NCBI GenBank assembly: GCA_964448675.1
Contig: CAYUZU010000004.1
Coordinates: forward strand, 213,019-277,018
Source: CAYUZU01 sp964448675
GTDB lineage: Bacteria; Planctomycetota; Phycisphaerae; UBA1845; Fen-1342
Direction: 5' to 3'
Length of the DNA: 64,000 bases
The notes under the pieces are model-generated. The model did no database searches. It saw only the letters and a list, made by a program, of their open reading frames with translations, and was not told the DNA's origin. Shown here in pieces: positions 9,775 to 19,396 of this stretch. Position 1 is the stretch's first letter. The number at the start of each line of letters is the position of its first letter. A program made the position numbers and the translations under genes.

Positions 9775-10371
9775 ATGACGCGGATCGCGACGCTCGGCAG
9801 CTTGACGTTGCTCCTCGTGCTTGGTCTGGTCGGTTGTGCGGAACCGGCGCCCGCGCCGCCGCCCGCGTCTGCCGAGATCGAGCTGACCTCGCCCGCGGCC
9901 GCCGTCCGCAGCTTCTTCGGCCTCGCGCAGGCAAGCCTGGCGGCCACCGCCGCCCGCGACACCGCCGCGGCCAACGCGGCCGTCGATCAGATCCAGTGGC
10001 ACATTGCCGCCCACGACGCGATCGCCCAGTACCATCGCTCGCTCTTCGGCGAAGGCGGCAAGGACGCGACCGAGGCGGTGCGCAACCAGGTCGAAAGCTG
10101 GCTGGCGATGATCAACTACTACGCCGACGGCATTGCCCTTGCGGACATGCATGTGCTGCCGTCGGACGATGCTGCCCGACGCATGGTGGTCGTTCCGGCC
10201 CGCGGCCCCGATGACGAGGCCTCGATCCGGATTCGCTGCATCCGGGACAAGGCAGATCACTGGCGCGTCCGCTCGCTCGAGCTCGCCGCCCCGATCGTCA
10301 CGCGCAACGTCGCTGCGATGACGCAGCCCGCGACGCAGCCCGCGACGCAGCCGACCCCCGCCGCCCCCTGA
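9775..10371 (+). CDS. Hypothetical lipoprotein
   Basis: A 198-residue predicted lipoprotein. It has a signal peptide with LVLGLVGC lipobox (Cys about 22), a Pro/Ala linker, then a helical domain of about 150 residues and a short beta-rich segment. It ends in a Thr/Pro/Gln tail with ATQP repeated, encoded by near-identical 12-bp units. No family was recognised. A GGAGGG ribosome site precedes the ATG. It starts 19 bp after the metG stop, so it is probably co-transcribed, and it ends 8 bp from the convergent PEP/pyruvate-binding gene. Confidence 0.75.
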   Translation: MTRIATLGSLTLLLVLGLVGCAEPAPAPPPASAEIELTSPAAAVRSFFGLAQASLAATAARDTAAANAAVDQIQWHIAAHDAIAQYHRSLFGEGGKDATEAVRNQVESWLAMINYYADGIALADMHVLPSDDAARRMVVVPARGPDDEASIRIRCIRDKADHWRVRSLELAAPIVTRNVAAMTQPATQPATQPTPAAP

Positions 10372-10379
10372 ACGCATTC

Positions 10380-13300
10380 TCAGCGCCCGTGGTGTCGGGC
10401 CTTCTTCATCACCACACCCTCCGAGCGCTCGCCGTCCACCTGCGCCTCGATCGGATGCCGCAGGCGAACGTGGCGGACGAACTCGGTCTCGTGCCGGGCG
10501 GCCTTGCGATCGAGCCAGTCCCAGTCGACGAAGCCCTGGTGCGAATGCGGGTTGACCGCCATGTAGGCGATGCCGAACGCCGTCAGGTTCTGGAAGAAAT
10601 GGCTCCCCTGTGACGGCTCGACGAGGAAGTCGTCCAGCGTCGTCTCGACCAGCACGCGCGCCGCACAGATCTGATCCCACGCCACCGGGATTCCCAGCGA
10701 GTGATGCGAGGAGCCCCAGCGGCCGGGCCCGATCAGGACGTACGGCCGGCTCTCGGCCAGCAGCCTGTCGTTGATCTCGCCGATCTGCTCGGCCATGGCC
10801 GGGGTGTGAATCGCGTCGAACTCGCGCGGCTTGACGTAGACCACGTCGCGGATGTCGGGAATCACCCCGTTGCCCAGCGCCTGCACGCTGTGGCAAAGCT
10901 GGTCCTTGTGGGGTAGCTGATCGAGCCGCACCGGCTCTGTCTCGGCCCAGGTCCCGGTCGGGCGGATCTGGAGCACGGCGAAGGTGCGCGGCTCGGTATC
11001 CAGGTTCGCGGCGAACTCGATCTCGACCGGGCCGTTCAGGCCGGCCCGCCCGATCTCCAGCAGGCGCTGCAGCAGCGGTGCCAGCGGAAACGCGTTGTTC
11101 TTGAGCACGTGGGCAAAGGACACCACCCGGACCCCCGCGCGGTGGATGCCGTCGTAGTACGCCTGGTTGTCCGGCGACCACACCGAGCCCAGCAGGTGCA
11201 GCGTGCCGTGCGCCTCGGCCTCTTCCAGGTCGCGCTGCACGAGGCAGCCGTCGGTCTCGACGTTGAACACCGCATTCTCGTCGCCGACGTCGACCGCGTA
11301 GAACCGCCGCTGCGACTGATTCAGGAACGCCTCACCGTCGCTCATCTGTGGCAGGATCCCGGGATACGCCGGGCAGAAGCGCAGCGCCTGCCCGCCGTCG
11401 ACGACCGTCTTGCCCAGGCCCAGGGCGACGTTCGCGACCCCGTCGTCGGGCTTCATCGGCTCGAAGGGGTAGTAGTTGTACGATCGCGCCACCCCGGAGA
11501 AATGCGGGTAGTACACATCGCCGCGCCGCGCCCCCACGATCGGCTGGAGGATGACGGCCATGCGTTCCTCTTCGATGCGGTGCGGCGTCGCTTCGAGATA
11601 GCGCCGGGCGGCACTGGAATAGGTCGAGGCATACACCAGCCGAATCGCATCCAGCACCTGCGTCAGGCGCACATGATCGTCCGGGTGGTTGTTCGCCAGC
11701 ATGTGCGTCGCGTACACGCCGGCGAACGGATGATACTGCGAGTCCTCCAGCAGGCTCGACGAGCGCACCGCGATCGGCGTCCGCACGATATCCAGGAACG
11801 AGCGCAGGTGGACGATCACGTCCGCCGGCAGCTTGGCCGCCAGGAACGTCTTGCGGTTCCACTGGTCGTCGCTGGTGCACACCGCGCTGAGCCGGATCCG
11901 GTTGCGGTCGAGGAATTCGTCAAAGACGTCGGTGCCGATCACCAGCGACCGCGGCACGTAGACCTGCACACCGGGAAACTCCTCGTCGAGGTTCGCCCGG
12001 GCCAGCAACGCGTCGACGAACGCCAGGCCGCGTGCCTTGCCGCCGAGCGAGCCGCCGCGGACCCGCGCCACGCCCGCCCCCTCGTCGAACCGCTCGCGCG
12101 AGAAGTCCTCGACCACCCCGCGCCGGTTGAGCCGGAGCGCCTCGTTGATGCCGCGGATGAGGTAGCGGCGCAGCTCGGCCAGCTCGCCGAACTCGCTGAC
12201 CCGCCGCGGGCGGATCCGGCGCGCCAGGGCGAACTCGGTGCGGGCCCGCAGCCAGTTCGAGAAGTGGTTGCGTCGCGCGTGGTACTCGATCGACTCCAGC
12301 GGTACGTGCCGCAGCACCTCGGCCATCGACCGCAGGTCCGCCGCCCGCGCCACCTCGCGCATGTCCGGCATGCGAAACACGAAGTCACCGAAACCGAAGT
12401 TGTCCAGCATGAAGTTCCGCACGTCCTGCAGCAACGTCGCCGAGCGCTTGTGCAGGAAACGCGCTCCGATCTGCTCCGCCAGGCGCCCGTTGCTCGCGTC
12501 CGACGATTGCAGCAGCGCCGGCACGTCCGGCAGATCCAGCTTGACGTGCCGGATGAACGTGATGCCAGCACTGAGGTCCTGCGCGCCGCCACGCGGAAAC
12601 GACACATCCGCAATGACCCCGAACAGCTGCTTGCGGAACCGCTGGTACAGCTCCATGCCCTCTTCGTACGTCTCGGCGATCAGCACCTTCGGCCGCGCCC
12701 GCATGCGCAGCAGCTTGTCCATGTGGTTCAGCCCGTCGGCCATGACCGCGCGGGTCTGCTTGACGAGCTGGCTGTAGATGATCGGCAGAATGGACGAGCG
12801 GAACCGCACCGAGTCCTCGACCAGGATGATCACGCCGACGTCACCGACCCGCGTGTCGTGTTCGGCGTTGGCACGGTCCTCCAGCGCCTTGATGATCGCC
12901 AGGAACAGGGTCGCGTCGCCGTGCCACACGTACGCGTTGTTGACGTTCAGCCCGCTACCGCGTTGCTGCACGCGGCGCAGGTCCCACTCGTTGGCGATCA
13001 GCAGCACCACCGGCAGCTGCGGGTTGATGTCGCGCACCGCCTGCCCGAAAGCGGCGATGTCCATGTCCCCCAGCCGCAGCATCGTGATGATCAGGTCGAA
13101 GCGCCGCGACCGGATCGCCGCCAGTGCCTCCTCGCCGGTCGACACCCGCGTGATGTTCGGCGAATGCGTCAGGCCCAGGTCCTGGTACTCCGAATAGACC
13201 ATCTCCGTCAGCAGCCCGTCTTCCTCCAGGATGAATGAGTCGTACGGGCTGGCCACCAGCAGCAGTTCCTGGATGCGGTGCGGCATCAGGTTCGGGAAGC

Positions 13301-13382
13301 GCCCCAGCCGCCAGTTGTGCCCGCTGGTCGGCTCGTCCGCGTGGGCCGGCCGCACTAAATCGCTTTTCTCGGCTGTACGCAT
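10380..13382 (-). CDS. Double-receiver, PEP/pyruvate-binding (PPDK N-terminal) domain protein
   Basis: A 1000-residue cytosolic protein with three parts. Residues about 40-170 form a receiver-like domain that has lost the acidic pair and phospho-acceptor (LLLVASPYD; DLIITMLRL). Residues about 180-335 form a second receiver with intact-looking landmarks (ILVEDS, then IADVSFP with the acceptor Asp, and FLHKRS with the Lys). After a helical linker, residues about 450-850 form a PEP-synthase/PPDK N-terminal ATP-grasp domain (GGSLGGKARGLAFVDALL; AVRSSSLLEDSQYHPFAG). The swivelling phosphohistidine and PEP-binding TIM-barrel domains of true PEP synthase are missing. It may be a phosphorelay-controlled kinase or ligase. 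Similar proteins occur in Bacteroidetes and planctomycetes without a known role. Confidence 0.82.
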   Translation of the reverse strand: MRTAEKSDLVRPAHADEPTSGHNWRLGRFPNLMPHRIQELLLVASPYDSFILEEDGLLTEMVYSEYQDLGLTHSPNITRVSTGEEALAAIRSRRFDLIITMLRLGDMDIAAFGQAVRDINPQLPVVLLIANEWDLRRVQQRGSGLNVNNAYVWHGDATLFLAIIKALEDRANAEHDTRVGDVGVIILVEDSVRFRSSILPIIYSQLVKQTRAVMADGLNHMDKLLRMRARPKVLIAETYEEGMELYQRFRKQLFGVIADVSFPRGGAQDLSAGITFIRHVKLDLPDVPALLQSSDASNGRLAEQIGARFLHKRSATLLQDVRNFMLDNFGFGDFVFRMPDMREVARAADLRSMAEVLRHVPLESIEYHARRNHFSNWLRARTEFALARRIRPRRVSEFGELAELRRYLIRGINEALRLNRRGVVEDFSRERFDEGAGVARVRGGSLGGKARGLAFVDALLARANLDEEFPGVQVYVPRSLVIGTDVFDEFLDRNRIRLSAVCTSDDQWNRKTFLAAKLPADVIVHLRSFLDIVRTPIAVRSSSLLEDSQYHPFAGVYATHMLANNHPDDHVRLTQVLDAIRLVYASTYSSAARRYLEATPHRIEEERMAVILQPIVGARRGDVYYPHFSGVARSYNYYPFEPMKPDDGVANVALGLGKTVVDGGQALRFCPAYPGILPQMSDGEAFLNQSQRRFYAVDVGDENAVFNVETDGCLVQRDLEEAEAHGTLHLLGSVWSPDNQAYYDGIHRAGVRVVSFAHVLKNNAFPLAPLLQRLLEIGRAGLNGPVEIEFAANLDTEPRTFAVLQIRPTGTWAETEPVRLDQLPHKDQLCHSVQALGNGVIPDIRDVVYVKPREFDAIHTPAMAEQIGEINDRLLAESRPYVLIGPGRWGSSHHSLGIPVAWDQICAARVLVETTLDDFLVEPSQGSHFFQNLTAFGIAYMAVNPHSHQGFVDWDWLDRKAARHETEFVRHVRLRHPIEAQVDGERSEGVVMKKARHHGR

Positions 13383-13521
13383 GCCAGACTCTCGACGGTG
13401 CCTCTCGGAACGAAACCCTCAGTATAACGTGTGGGCCCCCCGGCTTGGAGATCGGGCGCCGGCGCGGTACCCTTACCGCTCGCGACGACATCCTTGCTTA
13501 CCCAGGTAGTTGAGATCACCC

Positions 13522-14913
13522 ATGAACGACGAGCAATCCACCACCCGACGCGCTTTTCTCAAAGGGGCGGCCGCCAGCGGCCTGGCCCTGGCCACGATCG
13601 GCGGCTGCGCCAGCACCGGCCGGCCGCGCGGCCTGCAGACCCGCCACGAGCCGCGCATGGTCTTCGCGCCACGCCGCCAGAAACTGCGCATCGCTTACAT
13701 CGCCACTGGTGGCATGGGCAGTACCCACATCAAGGCCACCGAGGACGAGGCCGTTGACTGCCCCTGCTACTGCGACGTCGATACCGAGCGCTGGAAGGAG
13801 GCCGCCGAGCGCTTCCCCCGCGCCAAGGCCTACCAGGACTACCGCGCCATGTTCGACAAGGAGCACAAGAACTTCGACGCGGTCATGATCGGCACGCCTG
13901 ACCACCATCACTACCCGGCGACGATCATTGCCATGCAGCTTGGCAAGCACGTCTATACGCAGAAGCCGCTGACGCACACGCCGTGGGAGGCCCGCCAGCT
14001 CACGCTGGCCGCCAAGCGCTACAACGTCGCCACGCAGATGGGCAACCAGGGCCACGCCGGCGAGGGCTGGCGCATCGTTTACGAGTGGATTCGCAGTGGT
14101 GCGCTCGGGGACATCTACGAGGTGCACACCTGGACCGATCGTCCGATCTGGCCGCAGGGCATGGGACGACCCGAGGAAACCGACGAGGTGCCCGGCCGCC
14201 TCGATTGGGACGTCTGGCTCGGCCCGGCCCCCGAGCGGCCCTACAAGAAGGACACGTACCATCCGTTCGCCTGGCGCGGCTGGTGGGATTTCGGTGCCGG
14301 CGCGCTCGGCGACATGGCCTGCCACACGATGGACGGCATCTTCTGGGCCCTCGAGCCCGGCCATGCCACCAGCATCGAGCCCATCGCCCAAACCGAGACC
14401 AACGACGAGTCCTTCCCCACTGCCAGCGTGATCAAGTGGACCTTCCCGCCCAACACCTGGCGCCCCGGCTTTGATTGCTACTGGTACGACGGTGGGCTGC
14501 GGCCACAGACGCCGCCTGACTTGGAGTACGAACGCTACCTGCCGCGCAAGGGCAATATCTTCCGCGGCACCAAGGCGACCATGGTGGTCTCCGGCGATTA
14601 CGGCAACTCGCCGCGCATCGTGCCCCATGCCAGGATGAAGGAGATCGGCAAGCCGCCCGAGATGCTCGAGCGCTCGCCCGGTCACTACAAGGAGTGGGTC
14701 ATGGCCGCCCGCGGCGAGAAGTCGATCGACTACCCGAAGTCGAACTTCCATTACGCCGGCCCCATGAGCGAGACCATTCTCCTCGGCAACGTCGCCCTGC
14801 GGGTCGGCCGCCGGCTTGACTGGGACGGTCCGAACATGCGTATCACCAATGTTCCCGAGGCCAACGAGTTCGTGAGCAAGACCTATCGCGAGGGCTGGCG
14901 CGTCGGCGTCTGA
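13522..14913 (+). CDS. TAT-exported Gfo/Idh/MocA-family oxidoreductase
   Basis: A 463-residue NAD(P)-dependent oxidoreductase-family protein. The N-terminus has a twin-arginine signal (STTRRAFLKGAAASG) followed by a Cys in GGCAS that could act as a lipobox. The Rossmann domain starts at LRIAYIATGGMGSTHI, with a CDVD acidic end and the KPLTH motif at the usual EKP position (QKPLTH), so the catalytic Lys is kept. Export in a folded, cofactor-loaded state is typical of the large planctomycete expansion of this family. The substrate is unknown, probably a sugar or inositol derivative. The ATG is preferred over a TTG four codons upstream. Confidence 0.9.
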   Translation: MNDEQSTTRRAFLKGAAASGLALATIGGCASTGRPRGLQTRHEPRMVFAPRRQKLRIAYIATGGMGSTHIKATEDEAVDCPCYCDVDTERWKEAAERFPRAKAYQDYRAMFDKEHKNFDAVMIGTPDHHHYPATIIAMQLGKHVYTQKPLTHTPWEARQLTLAAKRYNVATQMGNQGHAGEGWRIVYEWIRSGALGDIYEVHTWTDRPIWPQGMGRPEETDEVPGRLDWDVWLGPAPERPYKKDTYHPFAWRGWWDFGAGALGDMACHTMDGIFWALEPGHATSIEPIAQTETNDESFPTASVIKWTFPPNTWRPGFDCYWYDGGLRPQTPPDLEYERYLPRKGNIFRGTKATMVVSGDYGNSPRIVPHARMKEIGKPPEMLERSPGHYKEWVMAARGEKSIDYPKSNFHYAGPMSETILLGNVALRVGRRLDWDGPNMRITNVPEANEFVSKTYREGWRVGV

Positions 14914-15306
14914 CGCGACGGCCGCCGATACCCGACACCCCGCTGCGACACGGCCGCTCCGGACGGTCCGGTGCGTGACGCGAACCGGAAACGTCGCCAC
15001 CCGGCGCCCCCGGAGCGCGTGCGCCGCGCCCGCGCGCATCTCAGCCTGTTATTGGTCCCGATCAGAAAAATGCTGATATCTCCGGGCGCTGCGTCGTCGC
15101 GCCGCGGCCGCGATCGCGGGGTGCCGGCATCGGTTGCCGCGTGACGTTGTGGGGCGGGGCTGCAGAATCGCGGGCACGGGGGCCGCATATTTGCAACACT
15201 TGATTGGGTGTTTGTGCCGCGACGATGGAATCCACGCGACCGCTTCGCCGTGGCCGTGCTGTCGCACGCGCCGAGGTTTTCGTAACGCCGTGCAGGGGAC
15301 TTGCGC
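14914..15306. other. Gene-free stretch before the hybrid kinase
   Basis: 393 bp with no coding pattern that I can support on either strand. The last 120 bp contain an AT-richer patch around GCATATTTGCAACACTTGAT that may hold the kinase promoter, but no clear -35/-10 pair was seen. Confidence 0.5.
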
Positions 15307-17511
15307 ATGGGCCTGCCCCGGTTTCGTGACCTGTTGAACATTGCAGAGCTTCAGCAGCTCATGGACCTCTTTTATCGGGCAACTGCGATCCCGGTGGGTA
15401 TCATCGACCCGCAGGGGGAAATCCTGGTCGCCACCGGCTGGCAGGACGTCTGCGCGAAGTTTCACCGCGTACACCCGATCACCAGCGCCCGCTGCCAGGA
15501 GAGCGACGCATTCATCCAGGGCCACCTGATGGCCCGCGAGCAGATCGCCTATCGCTGCAAGAACGGGCTGTGGGACGTCGCGTTTCCGATCGTGATCGAA
15601 AACCACCATGTCGCCACGCTTTTCGTCGGACAATTCCTGTTCGAGGGGGAGACGATCGACAAGGGCCGGATTCGCGCGCAGGCGGACGAATGCGGCTTCG
15701 ACTACGACGCCTACCTCGACGCCTGGCTGCACGTGCCGGTCTTCTCGCGGCAACGGCTGCAGGACGTGATGGCCTACTACCGGAGCTTCGTCGGGTTCCT
15801 GTCGCATCTGGCCCAACAGAACCTCCGGCTTTCCCGCGACGTCGAACACCGCAAGGCGGTCGAGCGCGAGCTCCATCGGCACATCGATTTCGTCGAGACC
15901 CTGCTCGAAGCCATGCCCGGCCCGATGTTTCACAAGGACGCCTCCGGCCGCTACCGCGGCTGCAACGACGCGTTCGCCCACGGCGTGCTCGGCCTCGACC
16001 CGTCACGCATTCTCGGTCGCACCACGCACGAGCTCTGGCCGGCGGTTCCGCGCGACACGATCGACGTGCACGACGCGCACGACCGTGAGCTGCTCCAGCA
16101 GGGCGGGACGCGCCGCTACGAGTCGGCGGTCCGCTGCGCTGACGGTGTGGTCCGCCAGTTCCTGTACAGCAAGGCCAGCCTTGCGGACGGCGGAGACGGC
16201 ATCGCCGGGATTGTCGTCATCATGGCCGACACGACCGAGCGTCATGCCACCGAGCGGCACATCCAGGAGCAGGCCGAGGCGCTGCGGGCCGCGAACCGGG
16301 CCCTGGAACACGCGATGGCGTCGGCGGAGGCGGCCAGCCAGGCCAAGAGCGAGTTCATCAGCAGCTTCAGCCACGAGATCCGCACGCCGATGACCGCCAT
16401 CCTCGGCTACATGGACATGCTGCGCGAGGAGTGTCCCGCGGTGTGCAAGTTCGGCGGCGAATACCTGCCGGAATACGCCGAGACGATCGCCCGCAACGGC
16501 CAGCACCTGCTGGAGCTGATCAACGACATCCTCGACCTCTCGAAGATCGAAGCCGGCAAGCTCGAGGTGGAACGGGTGCGCTGCGAGCCGGCCGAGATCG
16601 TCGACGAGGTGATGGCGCTGATGCAGGTGCAGGCGGCGGCCAAGGCATTGCCGCTGCGCGTGGTGCACGAAGGGGCCCTGCCACGGGAGATCCTGACTGA
16701 CCCGATGCGACTCCGCCAGATCCTGGTGAACCTGGTGGGCAACGCGATCAAGTTCACCGACCAGGGCGGGATCTGTCTGACCGTCCGTTTGCGCGACGCC
16801 GACGGGCCCGAACCTCGCATGCAGTTCGACGTCGCCGACAGCGGCATCGGCATGACCCCGTTGCAGCTCGAGCGCCTGTTCCATCCGTTCGTGCAGGCCG
16901 AGCGCAGCACCGCGCGGCAGTTCGGCGGCACGGGGCTGGGCCTGATGATCAGCCAGCGCCTGGCGCACATGCTGGGGGGCGACATCCAGGTCGAGAGCAC
17001 GCCGGGCCGCGGCAGCCGCTTCATACTGGCGGTGGCGACCGGACCGCTGCAGGCGACGGACTTCGTCGCGCGGAACGGGGCCACCATGGTGGCCGTGAAG
17101 CCGCCCGAGCCCGTCGTGACGGCCCCCCTGGGCTGTCGCATTCTGCTGGCCGAAGACGGACCCGACAACCAGCGGCTGATCACGCGGCTGCTGGAACGCG
17201 CCGGGGCGACGGTGGCGGCGGTCGAGAATGGTCAGCTGGCCATCGAAGCGCTGGAGGCCGCCAGTTCGGCTGGCCAACCGTTCGACCTGGTGCTGATGGA
17301 CATGCAGATGCCCGAGCTGGACGGGTTCGAGGCGACGCGGCGGCTGCGGCTGGCGGGGCAGACCATCCCGATCATCGCCCTGACCGCGCACGCGATGCGG
17401 GGCGATCGCCAGTGCTGCCTGGACGCCGGCTGCGACGATTACCTGACCAAGCCGATCGACCGTGCGGCCCTGGTCGAGGCCGTCCGCAGTGCCGTCGGCG
17501 CCCAGCGATAG
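15307..17511 (+). CDS. PocR-sensor hybrid histidine kinase/response regulator
   Basis: A 734-residue cytosolic hybrid kinase. Order: an N-terminal PocR-type ligand-binding domain (about 5-165, LNIAELQQLMDLFYRATAIP; conserved Cys residues in SARCQES and AYRCKNG); a PAS domain (about 195-325); HisKA with the phospho-His in FSHEIRTPM (about 356); HATPase_c with LVNLVGNAIKF, ADSGIGM and FGGTGLGL; and a C-terminal receiver with acceptor Asp in VLMDMQMPELDG (about 665). PocR domains sense small carbon compounds such as propanediol-type ligands or hydrocarbons. No transmembrane segment is present. The ATG with AGGGG eight bases upstream is chosen over a TTG two codons earlier. No partner regulator is adjacent. 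Confidence 0.92.
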   Translation: MGLPRFRDLLNIAELQQLMDLFYRATAIPVGIIDPQGEILVATGWQDVCAKFHRVHPITSARCQESDAFIQGHLMAREQIAYRCKNGLWDVAFPIVIENHHVATLFVGQFLFEGETIDKGRIRAQADECGFDYDAYLDAWLHVPVFSRQRLQDVMAYYRSFVGFLSHLAQQNLRLSRDVEHRKAVERELHRHIDFVETLLEAMPGPMFHKDASGRYRGCNDAFAHGVLGLDPSRILGRTTHELWPAVPRDTIDVHDAHDRELLQQGGTRRYESAVRCADGVVRQFLYSKASLADGGDGIAGIVVIMADTTERHATERHIQEQAEALRAANRALEHAMASAEAASQAKSEFISSFSHEIRTPMTAILGYMDMLREECPAVCKFGGEYLPEYAETIARNGQHLLELINDILDLSKIEAGKLEVERVRCEPAEIVDEVMALMQVQAAAKALPLRVVHEGALPREILTDPMRLRQILVNLVGNAIKFTDQGGICLTVRLRDADGPEPRMQFDVADSGIGMTPLQLERLFHPFVQAERSTARQFGGTGLGLMISQRLAHMLGGDIQVESTPGRGSRFILAVATGPLQATDFVARNGATMVAVKPPEPVVTAPLGCRILLAEDGPDNQRLITRLLERAGATVAAVENGQLAIEALEAASSAGQPFDLVLMDMQMPELDGFEATRRLRLAGQTIPIIALTAHAMRGDRQCCLDAGCDDYLTKPIDRAALVEAVRSAVGAQR

Positions 17512-17584
17512 GCAACACCGGCGCGTGACGATCGAGGCGCAATACGCTGGGGACTGGGGGACGTTTGGCAGTGCGATAGGGGGT

Positions 17585-17613
17585 GGCGCGGCGAGCGCAT
17601 GGCCCGCCGCGCC
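17585..17613. terminator. Hairpin between convergent kinase and gdhA
   Basis: GGCGCGGCG, an 11-nt loop and CGCCGCGCC form a perfect 9-bp GC stem in the 123-bp region between two convergent stop codons. There is no U-tract. Probably a shared terminator or 3' end stabiliser. Confidence 0.5.
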
Positions 17614-17634
17614 CTGGACCCGTAGGCCGGTTGA

Positions 17635-18993
17635 TCAGACGACGCCCTGATCCATCATGGCGTTGGCGACCTTGAGGAAGCCGGCAATGTTCGCCCCGTT
17701 CACGTAGTTGCCCGGGGTGCCGTACTCTTCGGCCGTCTTGCGGCAGTTCTCGTGAATGTTGATCATGATCTGGTGCAGCTTCTGGTCGACCTCTTCGCGC
17801 GTCCAGGCGATGCGCATCGAGTTCTGGCTCATTTCCAGACCGGAGACGGCCACGCCGCCGGCGTTGGCGGCCTTGCCCGGCCCGTAGAGGATCTTGTTCT
17901 CGAGGAAGACGTTCACGCCGTCCGGGGTGGTCGGCATGTTGGCGCCCTCGGAGACGCAGTAGCAGCCGTTCTTGACGAGATTGTTGGCGTCGTTGACGTT
18001 GATCTCGTTCTGGGTGGCGCTGGGCAGCGCGACGTCGCACTTGACGGACCACAGGTTGTTGTGGTCGGCGCCGGGGTCGGTCTCGTGGTACTTGGCGCTC
18101 TTGTACTTGTCGACGTACTCCTTGATGCGGCCGCGCTTGACGTTCTTGAGGTTCATCACGAACGCGAGCTTGTCGCGGTCGATGCCGTCTTCGTCGACGA
18201 TGAAGCCGTTGGAGTCGGAGAAGGTCAGCGGCTTGCCGCCGAGGTCGAGCACCTTCTCGGTGGCGAACTGGGCGACGTTGCCCGAGCCGGAGACGACCAC
18301 GCGCTTGCCGGACAGCGACTCGCCGCGGGATTTGAGCATCTCTTCGGCGAAGTAGACCTCGCCGTAGCCGGTGGCCTCGGGACGAATCAGCGAGCCGCCC
18401 CAGTTGAGGCCCTTGCCGGTGAGCACGCCGACGAATTCACGGGTGAGCTTCTTCCACTGGCCGAACATGAAGCCGATCTCGCGGCCGCCGACGCCGATGT
18501 CACCGGCGGGGACGTCGACATTGTGACCGATATGGCGGTAGAGCTCGGACATGAAGGACTGGCAGAAGCGCATGACTTCCATGTCGCTCTTGCCCTTGGG
18601 GTCGAAGTCCGAGCCGCCCTTGCCACCGCCCATGGGCAGGGTGGTGAGTGCGTTCTTGAAGATCTGCTCGAAGCCGAGGAACTTGATGATGCCGAGGTTG
18701 ACCGAGGGGTGGAAGCGGAGGCCGCCCTTGTACGGGCCGATGGCCGAGTTGAACTCGACACGCATGCCGCGGTTGACGTGGACATCGCCCCGGTCGTCCA
18801 CCCAGGGGACGCGGAACATGATAACGCGCTCGGGCTCGACGACCCGCTCGAGGATCTTCGCCTTCTGGTACTCGGGGTGCCGATCCAGGACCGGCATGAG
18901 CGACTCGACCACTTCCTGGACCGCCTGGTGGAACTCCTTCTGTTCGGGGTTCTTGGCGGTCACACCTTGCATGAAGGCCTCTACACTGGACAT
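17635..18993 (-). CDS. gdhA: NADP-type glutamate dehydrogenase
   Basis: Hexameric glutamate dehydrogenase of 452 residues that interconverts 2-oxoglutarate plus ammonia and glutamate. The catalytic region reads GPYKGGLRFHPSVNL, then PMGGGKGGSDFDPKG with the active-site Lys, and PAGDIGVGGREIGFMFGQ. The Rossmann dinucleotide fold has VSGSGNVAQF. The overall sequence and length match the bacterial NADP-specific class (EC 1.4.1.4 type). The start is set at MSSVEAFMQG, with GGAG seven bases upstream. An upstream extension lacks this site. It is followed by a hairpin and preceded by a 403-bp gene-free region with a good promoter, so it appears monocistronic. Confidence 0.96.
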   Translation of the reverse strand: MSSVEAFMQGVTAKNPEQKEFHQAVQEVVESLMPVLDRHPEYQKAKILERVVEPERVIMFRVPWVDDRGDVHVNRGMRVEFNSAIGPYKGGLRFHPSVNLGIIKFLGFEQIFKNALTTLPMGGGKGGSDFDPKGKSDMEVMRFCQSFMSELYRHIGHNVDVPAGDIGVGGREIGFMFGQWKKLTREFVGVLTGKGLNWGGSLIRPEATGYGEVYFAEEMLKSRGESLSGKRVVVSGSGNVAQFATEKVLDLGGKPLTFSDSNGFIVDEDGIDRDKLAFVMNLKNVKRGRIKEYVDKYKSAKYHETDPGADHNNLWSVKCDVALPSATQNEINVNDANNLVKNGCYCVSEGANMPTTPDGVNVFLENKILYGPGKAANAGGVAVSGLEMSQNSMRIAWTREEVDQKLHQIMINIHENCRKTAEEYGTPGNYVNGANIAGFLKVANAMMDQGVV

Positions 18994-19396
18994 GAACGAT
19001 CTCCATTCGCGTTGAGAACACGCCGCCGCTGCGACCCTCCAGGACGCCACGAGCGACTTTGATCAGGAAGCAGGAACGGCCTCCGAACCGTCCCCGAGCC
19101 GGTTGCGCGCCGACAAATGCTGTCTGGAATTGGGGAAAGAAACGGCTTGCTACCGCTGCCAGGCATGCTTGCAGAAACCGGTACCCGTGGCCTAATCCGC
19201 GGGTCAATGAGCCGCGACGGCGCCGCCGTCCGGCCTCCGGCAAAGATGGTGACGGGCATCTCACAACCCGTGTGACGCCATCGGTGGAAGGCCCCCGCGA
19301 CATACTCGCAGTGCCACCGACAAGACGGGTATTGTGCCACAACCGGCAGCGGATTTCAAGCGGTGCGCTGCCATGGGCCGCGGAAAACCCTGAGAA
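18994..19396 (-). other. Long upstream region of gdhA
   Basis: 403 bp without a recognisable gene. On the gdhA strand it carries a promoter near its far end, which predicts a 5' leader of about 330 nt. The leader contains GC-rich inverted segments (for example GCCGGAGGCCGGACGGC). I could not match it to a glutamine, glnA or other known riboswitch. Confidence 0.45.
19331..19359 (-). promoter_or_regulatory. Sigma70-like promoter upstream of gdhA
   Basis: On the minus strand TTGAAA (4/6), a 17-bp spacer and CACAAT (4/6), about 335 bp before the gdhA ATG. It is the best-spaced pair in this region. Confidence 0.45.

Noticed and set aside
10322..10365. Phase-variable repeat at the end of the lipoprotein gene
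   Set aside because: The ATQP units are 12 bp, a multiple of three, so copy changes would not shift the frame. Low-complexity tail is sufficient explanation.
11109..13238. 709-codon open frame antisense to the PEP/pyruvate-binding gene
   Set aside because: Arg/His/Val-rich mirror-frame product without motifs, whereas the minus strand shows receiver and ATP-grasp signatures.
13383..13521. tRNA or small RNA gene in the divergent gap
   Set aside because: No cloverleaf pairing, CCA or anticodon arm could be found. The same search by eye in other gaps was also negative.
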